Below, in pieces: positions 1 to 6,267 of a stretch of DNA of 10,643 nt. A program made the position numbers and the translations under genes. Origin of the DNA: DAOSWM01 sp035380045 (GTDB lineage: Bacteria > Bacteroidota > Bacteroidia > Bacteroidales > Tenuifilaceae). Below the pieces are notes generated by a model. That model worked only from the letters and a program-made list of their open reading frames with translations, ran no database searches and had not been told where the DNA came from. Every line of letters starts with the position of its first letter. Position 1 is the first letter of the stretch. The DNA is taken from positions 1 to 10,643 of the forward strand of contig DAOSWM010000084.1 of NCBI GenBank assembly GCA_035380045.1, read 5' to 3'.

Positions 1-75
1 ACAAGGTTAAAGGGACAAGGTTAAAGGGACAAGGTTAAAGGGACAAGGTTAAAGGATAAAAGAACAAGGTTAAGG
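1..75. repeat. 14-bp tandem repeat array (unit ACAAGGTTAAAGGG)
   Basis: Four consecutive 14-bp units begin at 1, 15, 29 and 43. The first three are identical and the fourth ends in A instead of G. After a 7-nt interruption (57-63) a shortened fifth unit follows at 64-75. The array touches the window edge, so the true copy number may be larger. No open reading frame of note crosses it. It is a minisatellite-type non-coding repeat with no function that can be read from the sequence. Confidence 0.9.
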
Positions 76-158
76 AGATTATGTGTGAGGTATGATTTCA
101 AATGTCAAATGTAAGATGTTTGAAGCGTGAAGGTGGAAAACGGAAGATTGATTGAATG

Positions 159-212
159 GGGATGAGTTCCGAAGTCTTATAAAGCCTGCGAGAGGCGACT
201 TCGTAACTCTGG
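159..212 (-). repeat. REP-like palindromic element, copy A
   Basis: The outer arms are GAGTTCCGAAGTC (164-176) and GACTTCGTAACTC (197-209), reverse complements with one mismatch in 13. An inner stem GCCT/AGGC (184-187, 193-196) closes a 5-nt loop. The reverse complement of this 54-nt stretch aligns along its whole length with 6879-6933, with 3 mismatches in the two 18-nt ends and most differences in the loop. Two inverted copies in 10 kb indicate a dispersed repeat family of this genome. It is marked minus only relative to copy B. Confidence 0.75.
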
Positions 213-241
213 AAAGGAATTAATGAGGTGATTATCTAAGT

Positions 242-270
242 TTGAATTATTTGTGTTCATTGTAATTCAA
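242..270. promoter_or_regulatory. AT-rich inverted repeat (TTGAATTA / TAATTCAA)
   Basis: A perfect 8-bp inverted repeat (242-249 and 263-270) has a 13-nt spacer and is followed by a T-rich run (271-280). It could be a weak terminator for a gene left of the window or a protein-binding site upstream of the gene at 383. The stem is all A/T except one pair, so RNA folding would be weak; an operator is at least as likely. Confidence 0.35.
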
Positions 271-382
271 TTTTTGATTTTATGTGATTTTTTAGAACAA
301 AATAATTGAATATTGAGAGCTGAAATTTCTACTACGATTTACGTAGGGATAATATTAAAAACAAATTAATTGTCAGTTTAAA

Positions 383-718
383 ATGCAAGTAAAAGATATT
401 TTGAATTCGTTGAGTTTGAAAGTTTTCAGCGGTGAAGCTGGGCTCACCAACGAAGTAAGAGGTGGTTACGTTTCCGATTTGCTAAGCGATGTGATGGGTC
501 ATGCTGACGCTGGAAGCGTTTGGATTACCTTACAGAATCATAAAAATGTGATGGCCATTGCTTCGCTCAAGGAAATTGCTGCAGTTATTCTTGTGAAAGG
601 GATTGAACCAGAGGCCGACACTGCAGCCCAAAGTAATCAGGAGGGAATCCCAGTGCTGGTTACTTCTGAGGCAACATTCGATGTGGCTGGGAAGCTTTAT
701 CAACTGCTAAATGAATAG
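383..718 (+). CDS. Stand-alone DRTGG-domain protein (111 aa)
   Basis: A small soluble protein made almost entirely of one DRTGG domain. The segment around residues 26-40 (VRGGYVSDLLSDVMG), the following VWITLQNHKN (46-55) and the IPVLVTSEATFDVAGKLYQL end are strongly characteristic of the short DRTGG proteins encoded beside hydrogenase and NADH-dehydrogenase-like genes in anaerobes. The domain name comes from a motif in phosphotransacetylase and CBS-domain proteins; here the corresponding stretch reads VRGG. There is no signal peptide or membrane segment. Biochemical function is unknown; a ligand-sensing or regulatory role is inferred from fusions in other proteins. The ATG at 383 has no clear Shine-Dalgarno sequence, only an A/T-rich leader, which is common in Bacteroidota. 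A 131-nt gap with a hairpin separates it from the PHP gene, so co-transcription is possible but not certain. Confidence 0.85.
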   Translation: MQVKDILNSLSLKVFSGEAGLTNEVRGGYVSDLLSDVMGHADAGSVWITLQNHKNVMAIASLKEIAAVILVKGIEPEADTAAQSNQEGIPVLVTSEATFDVAGKLYQLLNE

Positions 719-759
719 CTTTTGAAACTATTTATTATAAGTTAAGAATTATCTGTTTC

Positions 760-796
760 ACAAATTGCCATGGGATTTCGCCCGTGAAAAATTTGT
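760..796. promoter_or_regulatory. Two-part hairpin between the DRTGG and PHP genes
   Basis: The outer arms ACAAATT (760-766) and AATTTGT (790-796) pair perfectly. Inside them CATGGG (769-774) pairs with CCCGTG (781-786), one pair being U-G, around a 6-nt loop. A small internal loop (GC against AAA) separates the two stems. The 3' side is not followed by a T tract, so it is not a standard intrinsic terminator. It may be an RNA processing or attenuation structure in the intergenic region 719-849; I see no other signal there and no clear promoter for the PHP gene. Confidence 0.45.
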
Positions 797-849
797 AACA
801 AAAATTTAAAACAGCTTCTCAATTTTTGATTATCCTGTTCTGTTGTTGA

Positions 850-1590
850 ATGAAAACCTTTCGAGCCGATATTCACATTCATTCAGTTCTTTCGCCCTGC
901 GGCGATTTGGATATGAGCCCTCGCAGTATTGTTGCAGAGGCAAAGGCTCGCGGCTTAGATTTCATTGCCATAACTGATCATAATAGCACTCTTCATGGGC
1001 CGCTGGTTCGAAGGCTGGCTGAGCCCTTGGGGATAAAGGTTTTTTTTGGTGCAGAGGTTACTACTCGTGAGGAAACTCACTGCCTTTGCTTGTTCAACAC
1101 AGAGTTGCAACGAGTTGCTTTTCAGCAGTTTATTGAAATCAATTTGCCAGAAATTAAGAATGATCCTGCAAGGTTTGGTTACCAGGTGGTTGTGAACGAG
1201 AATGATGAAATAATTCAGGAGATTGAGCCCTTGTTGCTTTCAGCATTGCGTATAAGTGTAAACCAGTTGGAACACGAAGTGCATCGGCTGGAAGGGGTGT
1301 TTATTCCGGCTCATGTCGATAGGCCAATGTATAGCCTTACCAGTCAGCTGGGCTTTATCCCGCCCGATTTACACTTCGATGCGCTGGAAGTTTTTAGGAG
1401 CACTGACCCGGAGGAGTTTTTATTGCGCAACAAGCATTTAAGTAATCCAACAATTGTGAAAAACTCCGATGCACATTTCCCGGGACAAGTTGGAACTGTT
1501 TATTCAGAATACTCTATGGAGGAAGTATCATTCGAGGAGTTTATAATGGCCCTGAGAAATAATCAAGGGAGGAGGGTAGTCGTGTCATGA
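850..1590 (+). CDS. PHP-domain metal-dependent phosphoesterase-like protein (246 aa)
   Basis: The PHP (polymerase and histidinol phosphatase) fold is shown by its ordered metal-binding motifs: DIHIHS (residues 7-12, His9 and His11), a following D19, ITDHNS (41-46, Asp43 and His44), GAEV (67-70, Glu69), His77, PAHVDRP (153-159, His155) and SDAHFPGQVG (206-215, Asp207 and His209). With the full ligand set present, it is probably an active hydrolase binding two or three metal ions. The CGDLDMSP segment (17-24) is typical of the PHP proteins found in hydrogenase clusters. The substrate is unknown; relatives act on nucleotides, phospho-sugars or histidinol phosphate. It is cytoplasmic, with no signal peptide. 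The start at 850 places the catalytic His motif 8 residues in, as expected; there is no clear ribosome site. Its stop overlaps the next start by 4 nt (ATGA, 1587-1590), indicating translational coupling. Confidence 0.88.
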   Translation: MKTFRADIHIHSVLSPCGDLDMSPRSIVAEAKARGLDFIAITDHNSTLHGPLVRRLAEPLGIKVFFGAEVTTREETHCLCLFNTELQRVAFQQFIEINLPEIKNDPARFGYQVVVNENDEIIQEIEPLLLSALRISVNQLEHEVHRLEGVFIPAHVDRPMYSLTSQLGFIPPDLHFDALEVFRSTDPEEFLLRNKHLSNPTIVKNSDAHFPGQVGTVYSEYSMEEVSFEEFIMALRNNQGRRVVVS

Positions 1591-2123
1591 AAGAATTGTC
1601 GCTGCATATTCTCGATATAGCCCAGAACTCAATTGTTGCCAACGCAACACAAATCGGTATAAAAGTAAATGAGGATGGTGCGAAAAATACGTTAACTATT
1701 GTGCTTGAGGATAATGGAGTGGGAATGTCACCGGAAGTTTTAAAAAAAGTAATCGATCCGTTCACAACGTCGCGAACAACCCGTAGGGTTGGCATGGGGC
1801 TTCCTTTGCTAAACGATGCGTGCCGGCAAACGGGAGGAGCGCTGCTTGTGGAGTCAACACAAGGGAAGGGAACAAAAGTAACTGCAACTTTGGGGTTGAA
1901 ACATATCGACAGGCAACCAATGGGCGATATTGCTGGCGTGATAGTTCTGCTTGTCTCTGCAAATACTCAAATTAATTTTACATATCAACATACTCGTAAC
2001 GGTAAATTTTATATATTTAGTTCAGAAGAAGTAAAGGAAGTACTTGGTGAAATTCCCTTGAATTCCCCTGATGTTATAAGGTTGATGCGTGAACTGATAC
2101 AATCAAATTTAGACGAATTATAA
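1587..2123 (+). CDS. Stand-alone HATPase_c (histidine-kinase/anti-sigma-like) ATP-binding protein (178 aa)
   Basis: A GHKL-type ATP-binding domain fills residues 1 to about 105. The N box is LHILDIAQNSIVA (6-18, Asn14), the G1 box is EDNGVGMS (41-48, Asp42) and the G2 box is RRVGMGLPLL (66-75). There is no sensor domain, no dimerisation helix with a phosphorylated His and no membrane segment, so it is not a complete sensor kinase. About 70 C-terminal residues without a recognised domain follow. Similar proteins sit beside HydABC-type hydrogenase genes in Clostridia, usually with DRTGG and PHP genes as here. The likely role is regulatory, either an RsbW-like anti-factor kinase or an ATP-dependent partner, but the target is unknown. 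A GGAGGAGGG run at 1568-1576, inside the end of the PHP gene, provides a ribosome site for the ATG at 1587. The gap after it contains a promoter candidate, so the next genes may form their own unit. Confidence 0.87.
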   Translation: MKELSLHILDIAQNSIVANATQIGIKVNEDGAKNTLTIVLEDNGVGMSPEVLKKVIDPFTTSRTTRRVGMGLPLLNDACRQTGGALLVESTQGKGTKVTATLGLKHIDRQPMGDIAGVIVLLVSANTQINFTYQHTRNGKFYIFSSEEVKEVLGEIPLNSPDVIRLMRELIQSNLDEL

Positions 2124-2153
2124 ATAACAAACCTAGGTTATAAAACATAATCG

Positions 2154-2189
2154 TTTTGCCCCAAAGCTGTTACAATTTGAATAATTTTG
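2154..2189 (+). promoter_or_regulatory. Candidate Bacteroidetes-type promoter of the hydrogenase operon
   Basis: TAATTTTG at 2182-2189 matches the Bacteroidetes -7 consensus TAnnTTTG exactly. Upstream, TTTTG at 2154-2158 could serve as the -33 element, although the 23-nt spacing is longer than the usual 19-21. Transcription would start near 2196, leaving an untranslated leader of about 50 nt that contains the Rex-like operator. Confidence 0.5.
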
Positions 2190-2211
2190 CCACAAAAAAA
2201 TTACAATCCGA
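2154..2211. repeat. Imperfect 27-bp direct repeat in the hydrogenase promoter
   Basis: The stretches 2154-2180 and 2185-2211 match at 20 of 27 positions without gaps. Both share TTTTGCC at the left, CAAA near the middle and TTACAAT toward the right. The repeats are offset by 31 bp, close to three helical turns, so a protein bound at each would face the same side of the DNA. The second copy includes part of the -7 box. This could be a tandem regulator site or leftover duplication of a promoter. Confidence 0.45.
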
Positions 2212-2229
2212 TTGTTAATAAATTAACAT
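2212..2229. promoter_or_regulatory. Rex-type redox operator upstream of the hydrogenase operon
   Basis: The site reads TTGTTAATAAATTAACAT and matches the well-known Rex operator pattern TTGTTAA-N4-TTAACAA at 13 of the 14 defined positions; only the last base differs. Its core GTTAAT-AA-ATTAAC is perfectly palindromic. Rex is a repressor that leaves DNA when NADH/NAD+ is high, and it controls hydrogenase and fermentation genes in many anaerobes. The site lies just after the predicted transcription start and 18 nt before the ATG at 2248, a good position to block transcription. No rex gene is present in this window. Confidence 0.75.
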
Positions 2230-2247
2230 AAATCAAAGGAACCCGTT

Positions 2248-2646
2248 ATGAATAAAGTAAAATCGTTGGCCGATCTAAAAAAGATGAAGGAACAACTTCA
2301 GTCGAAGATTGAGATCCGAGAAAAAGGCGAAGATCCCGATAGCCGTGTCCAAATTAAAGTGGCCATGGCAACATGTGGAATTGCATCGGGAGCAAAAGCT
2401 ATAATGGAATTTCTAATCGATGAATTGGAGAAGCGAAGTATTGATGCAGTAGTAACACAAACCGGATGCATGGGATACTGCTATGCCGAACCTACAATCG
2501 AGGTTAAACTGCCCAACCAAGAACCCGTGGTTTTTGGTTACGTCGACAAACAGAAAGCAGACGAGATTATTGAGAAGTACATAAAAAATAGTGAGCTGGT
2601 TGACGGAATAATCCCGATGAACTATAACACTATCGATAATAAATAA
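2248..2646 (+). CDS. (2Fe-2S) ferredoxin-like thioredoxin-fold protein of the hydrogenase operon (132 aa)
   Basis: A small cytoplasmic protein with an N-terminal charged helix (residues 1-32) and a thioredoxin-like ferredoxin domain. Key motifs are VAMATCGIASGAKA (38-51), TQTGCMGYCYAEP (70-82) and FGYVD (96-100). Family relatives sit directly upstream of NuoF/HydB-type subunits and are thought to carry a [2Fe-2S] cluster for electron transfer. Only three cysteines are present (43, 74, 78); where classic members have C-x4-C, here G48 replaces the second Cys. I recall this CGIA-type motif as a trait of the subfamily rather than a mutation. It may be an extra electron-transfer subunit of the hydrogenase. 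It is the first gene of the operon; AAAGGA at 2235-2240 is the ribosome site, and hydB follows after 21 nt. Confidence 0.85.
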   Translation: MNKVKSLADLKKMKEQLQSKIEIREKGEDPDSRVQIKVAMATCGIASGAKAIMEFLIDELEKRSIDAVVTQTGCMGYCYAEPTIEVKLPNQEPVVFGYVDKQKADEIIEKYIKNSELVDGIIPMNYNTIDNK

Positions 2647-2667
2647 CCGAAAAAGGAGGAAAATGTA

Positions 2668-4458
2668 ATGGCAAAATACAAAACGCATCTGCTGGTTTGT
2701 GGTGGTACTGGTTGCCGCGCTTCGGAGAGCGATACCATTGTTGAGAGCCTAAGAAATGAGCTTGCAGCTCATGGCCTCGAGAACGATGTGCAGGTGATTA
2801 TGACTGGCTGCTTCGGTTTCTGTGAAAAGGGACCCATTGTGAAGGTGCTCCCCGACAATACTTTTTACACTCAAGTGAAAGGTTCCGATGCAGCAGAGAT
2901 TGTTTCTGAGCACGTTATTAAAGGGCGTAAAGTGAACAGGTTGTTGTATGCCGATCCAAAAACCAAGGAACACGTTAGCGATTCGAAGCACATGGGATTC
3001 TACCAAAAACAAATTCGAATTGCACTACGAAACTGCGGTGTGATTAACCCAGAGAATATTGATGAGTACATTGCTCGTGATGGTTACCAGGCGTTAGGAA
3101 AAGTTTTCGAGATGGGAGCACAGGCAGCTATTGAGGAGATGAAAAAATCAGGGCTCCGCGGTCGTGGAGGTGGAGGATTCCCAACGGGTCTTAAATGGGA
3201 GATTGCATCTAAAAACCATGCCGATCAAAAGTATGTTGTTTGTAATGCCGACGAAGGTGACCCCGGCGCTTTCATGGATCGTTCTGTTCTGGAAGGTGAC
3301 CCCCATACAGTTATCGAGGCAATGACAATTAATGGTTTCTGTATTGGTGCAACCAAGGGTCTGGTTTATATTCGTGCAGAATACCCGCTCGCTATCGAGC
3401 GTTTAAAAATTGCTCTAAATCAGGCACGTGAGTACGGATTGCTTGGTAAAGATATTTTAGGTAGCGGATTCGATTTCGACATCGAACTACGTTACGGAGC
3501 AGGAGCCTTCGTTTGCGGTGAGGAAACAGCGCTCATCCACTCAATGGAGGGAGAACGTGGCGAACCTACCGTAAAACCACCATTCCCCGCTGAGAGCGGT
3601 TACCTTGGAAAACCCTCAAACGTAAATAACGTTGAAACGTTTGCCAACATTCCGGTTATCTTTTTAAAGGGAGCCAGCTGGTTCTCATCAATTGGTACCG
3701 AAAAATCAAAGGGAACAAAAGTTTTTGCCCTTGCTGGAAAAATCAACAACGTTGGTTTAATTGAGGTTCCCATGGGGATTACTCTACGTGAGGTTATTTT
3801 CGAAATTGGAGGCGGTATCAAGAATGGGAAAAAATTTAAAGCGGTTCAAACAGGTGGCCCATCGGGTGGATGTTTAACCGAGAAACACCTCGATACTCCT
3901 ATCGATTACGATAACCTAATTGCTGCGGGCTCCATGATGGGCTCAGGAGGTATGATTGTTATGGATGAGGATGACTGCATGGTTTCTGTAGCAAAATTCT
4001 ACCTCGAATTCACCGTTGAGGAAAGCTGCGGGAAGTGTGCTCCTTGCCGTATCGGCAATAAAAGGTTACACGAAATACTTGAGAGAATTTGCGAAGGCAA
4101 AGGAACCATGGAGGAACTCGACAGGCTTCGTAACCTAAGCAGCGTTATTAAGGATGCATCGCTTTGCGGATTGGGACAAACTTCTCCGAACCCCGTTCTC
4201 TCAACACTCGATAATTTCTACGAAGAGTACCTAGAGCACGTTAAAGATCATAAATGTCGTGCTGGCCAGTGTAAGGCTCTCATGCAGTACGTAATCGACC
4301 CTGAGGCTTGCGTTGGTTGTACTGCTTGCGCAAGGGTTTGCCCAGTGAATGCAATTAGCGGTGAACGTAAACAGCCACATTTTATCGATACTTCAATTTG
4401 TATCAAGTGTGGTGCTTGTATTGAGAAATGTAAATTTGGTGCCATCAACATTCAATAA
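2668..4458 (+). CDS. hydB: HydB, NuoF-like flavoprotein subunit of electron-bifurcating [FeFe]-hydrogenase (596 aa)
   Basis: This subunit exchanges electrons with NAD(H) through FMN and passes them through Fe-S clusters. In order: a thioredoxin-fold [2Fe-2S] domain (Cys11, 16, 48, 52); the FMN/NADH-binding NuoF core with GRGGGGFPTG (165-174), NADEGDPGAF (193-202) and GAGAFVCGEETALI (277-290); an SLBB-like segment around 340-400; the C-terminal NuoF cluster ESCGKCAPC (452-460, Cys454, 457, 460) with Cys500; a CRAGQC motif (530-535); and two 4Fe-4S ferredoxin motifs (Cys548, 551, 554, 558 and Cys578, 581, 584, 588). The added N- and C-terminal iron-sulfur domains separate it from plain complex I NuoF (about 430 aa) and fit HydB of trimeric hydrogenases; the Cys530/535 region may belong to the zinc-containing hinge described there. 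A strong AAGGAGG at 2653-2659, 8 nt before the ATG, fixes the start; the nearer ATG at 2663 is followed at once by TAA. Confidence 0.95.
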   Translation: MAKYKTHLLVCGGTGCRASESDTIVESLRNELAAHGLENDVQVIMTGCFGFCEKGPIVKVLPDNTFYTQVKGSDAAEIVSEHVIKGRKVNRLLYADPKTKEHVSDSKHMGFYQKQIRIALRNCGVINPENIDEYIARDGYQALGKVFEMGAQAAIEEMKKSGLRGRGGGGFPTGLKWEIASKNHADQKYVVCNADEGDPGAFMDRSVLEGDPHTVIEAMTINGFCIGATKGLVYIRAEYPLAIERLKIALNQAREYGLLGKDILGSGFDFDIELRYGAGAFVCGEETALIHSMEGERGEPTVKPPFPAESGYLGKPSNVNNVETFANIPVIFLKGASWFSSIGTEKSKGTKVFALAGKINNVGLIEVPMGITLREVIFEIGGGIKNGKKFKAVQTGGPSGGCLTEKHLDTPIDYDNLIAAGSMMGSGGMIVMDEDDCMVSVAKFYLEFTVEESCGKCAPCRIGNKRLHEILERICEGKGTMEELDRLRNLSSVIKDASLCGLGQTSPNPVLSTLDNFYEEYLEHVKDHKCRAGQCKALMQYVIDPEACVGCTACARVCPVNAISGERKQPHFIDTSICIKCGACIEKCKFGAINIQ

Positions 4459-4473
4459 TAGGGAGTACGATAA

Positions 4474-6249
4474 ATGGAAACAGTAAAATTAACCATAGAT
4501 AATAAGGTAGTTGAGGTTCCTAAGGGAACAACAATTTACAAGGCGGCTAAGCAGCTGGGAATTGATATCCCCGTGCTTTGCTACATGGAACTCAAAGATC
4601 TGAATATTGAGAACAAACCTGCAGGTTGTCGTATTTGCGTTGTTGAGGTAGAAGGACGCAGAAATTTAGCACCCTCGTGCTCAACTGACTGCACAGAAGG
4701 CATGGTTGTTCGAACTCATACAATGCGGGTTATCAATGCTCGTAGAACCATTCTTGAACTCATCCTGAGCGATCACCCAAAGGATTGCCTAACATGTCCA
4801 AAGAGCGGAAACTGCGAGCTGCAGGATATGGCTATTAAACTTGGAGTTAGAACTATTCCTGGCGAGGAGTATGCCGAAATGAGCACATACCGTGTTGATA
4901 CATCGCCATCAATAATTCGCGACCTCGATAAGTGTATCATGTGTCGCCGCTGCGAAATGATGTGTAATACTGTTCAAACCGTTGGCGCACTTAACGCAGT
5001 GAACCGTGGGTTCCAGGCAGTTGTGGCTCCAGCATTCGAACAGAACCTCGAAAAATCACCTTGTACATACTGCGGACAGTGCGTGGCAGTTTGTCCTACC
5101 GGTGCGTTAACCGAGGTTGACCATACACCGAAAGTTATTCGTGCGCTTGCCGATCCTACCAAGAAGGTTATCGTACAAACTGCTCCCGCAATTCGTGTAG
5201 CATTAGGCGAGGAGTTTGGTATGAAGCCCGGAACCATTGTTACCGGTAAAATGGTTACAGCGCTTAGAGAAATTGGTTTCGACTACGTATTTGATACCGA
5301 TTTTGCAGCCGACCTTACCATTATGGAGGAGGGAACAGAACTACTCGACCGCTTAACCCGTCATTTGAATGGCGATAAGAGCGTGAAACTTCCAATTTTA
5401 ACAAGCTGCTGCCCGGGTTGGGTGAACTTCTTCGAGCACAACTTTAACGATATGCTCGATGTTCCTTCATCAGCAAAATCGCCACAGCAAATGTTTGGTG
5501 CAATCGCCAAATCGTACTTTGCCGGAAAGATGGGGATTAAGCGGGAGGATTTGGTGGTAGTTTCTGTAATGCCTTGTATCGCTAAAAAGTACGAAGCACA
5601 ACGTGATGAGTTTAAGGTTGATGGAAATCCAGATGTGGACTTTTCAATATCAACCCGCGAGCTTGCTCACCTTATCAAGGAGTTTAATATCAACTTTGCT
5701 GATTTACCTGAGCAGGATTTCGATCGTCCTTTAGGAGAGTCAACGGGTGCTGCCGTTATTTTTGGTGCAACCGGCGGTGTAATCGAAGCTGCTACACGTA
5801 CAGCCTACGAGGTTCATACAGGAAAGAAACTTGAGAAACTCGATTTTGAACAGCTACGCGGAATGGAAGGAATTCGTTCGGCAACTGTTGATTTCAACGG
5901 ATTACCAATAAATATTGGAATTGCACACGGACTTGGAAATGCTCGTAAACTTCTTGAAGAAGTTCGCAGCGGAAAAGCAAACTACCATGCAATTGAGGTT
6001 ATGGCTTGCCCAGGCGGATGTATCGGTGGTGGTGGACAACCGCTGCACCATGGCGATTCCTCAATCCTTAAGGCTCGTACCGAGGCTATCTACAAGGAGG
6101 ATGTTGGAAAACCAATCCGTAAATCGCATGAGAATCCGTATATTGTTAAACTTTACGAAGAGTTCCTGGGTAAACCAATGAGCGAGAAGGCACATCACTT
6201 GCTGCACACCCATTACTTCGATAAAGGACAAAAAGATATTTACATTTAA
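4474..6249 (+). CDS. hydA: HydA, catalytic [FeFe]-hydrogenase subunit (591 aa)
   Basis: This subunit makes or oxidises H2 at the H-cluster. The N-terminal [2Fe-2S] domain uses Cys36, 52, 55 and 69. A His-Cys3 4Fe-4S cluster follows (His101, Cys105, 108, 114), then two 4Fe-4S motifs (Cys154, 157, 160, 164 and Cys197, 200, 203, 207). The catalytic domain has all three signatures: TSCCPGW (310-316, Cys312 as proton relay and Cys313 as ligand), MPCIAKKYEA (366-375, Cys368) and MACPGGCIGGG (510-520, Cys512 and Cys516). The small-subunit-like tail (about 530-591) is fused. The cluster set and the HydB and HydC neighbours fit a group A3 bifurcating enzyme, coupling NADH and reduced ferredoxin to H2. 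It lacks the extra C-terminal [2Fe-2S] domain of the longer Thermotoga HydA. Activity needs the HydEFG maturases, which are not in this window. GGGAG at 4461-4465 precedes the start; hydB ends 15 nt upstream. Confidence 0.96.
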   Translation: METVKLTIDNKVVEVPKGTTIYKAAKQLGIDIPVLCYMELKDLNIENKPAGCRICVVEVEGRRNLAPSCSTDCTEGMVVRTHTMRVINARRTILELILSDHPKDCLTCPKSGNCELQDMAIKLGVRTIPGEEYAEMSTYRVDTSPSIIRDLDKCIMCRRCEMMCNTVQTVGALNAVNRGFQAVVAPAFEQNLEKSPCTYCGQCVAVCPTGALTEVDHTPKVIRALADPTKKVIVQTAPAIRVALGEEFGMKPGTIVTGKMVTALREIGFDYVFDTDFAADLTIMEEGTELLDRLTRHLNGDKSVKLPILTSCCPGWVNFFEHNFNDMLDVPSSAKSPQQMFGAIAKSYFAGKMGIKREDLVVVSVMPCIAKKYEAQRDEFKVDGNPDVDFSISTRELAHLIKEFNINFADLPEQDFDRPLGESTGAAVIFGATGGVIEAATRTAYEVHTGKKLEKLDFEQLRGMEGIRSATVDFNGLPINIGIAHGLGNARKLLEEVRSGKANYHAIEVMACPGGCIGGGGQPLHHGDSSILKARTEAIYKEDVGKPIRKSHENPYIVKLYEEFLGKPMSEKAHHLLHTHYFDKGQKDIYI

Positions 6250-6267
6250 AAATTGGAGGATTAGAGA

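Larger units (their letters stand above)
1..382. other. Gene-free leader region rich in repeats
   Basis: No credible coding sequence is seen on either strand. The stretch contains the 14-bp tandem array (1-75), a REP-like palindrome (159-212), an AT-rich inverted repeat (242-270) and a small palindrome CTACG-ATTTA-CGTAG (332-346) about 36 nt before the first gene. I could not find a convincing TAnnTTTG promoter box for the gene at 383, although one must lie here or upstream. The AT content rises sharply after about 230, as expected of a promoter region. Confidence 0.6.

Noticed and set aside
1..75. Possible CRISPR array
   Set aside because: The 14-bp units are directly adjacent with no unique spacers, so this is a simple tandem repeat.
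159..212. tRNA or structured RNA gene
   Set aside because: The fold is a single long hairpin with no cloverleaf arms, and the element recurs elsewhere as a palindromic repeat.
1587..2123. Truncated sensor histidine kinase
   Set aside because: The gene starts cleanly with translational coupling to the PHP gene, and its first residues already form the N box. This is how the stand-alone family begins, so no truncation is indicated.
5915..6181. 88-aa plus-strand frame inside hydA
   Set aside because: It overlaps the H-cluster motif MACPGGC and the C-terminal domain of HydA in another frame, with no ribosome site or known motif.
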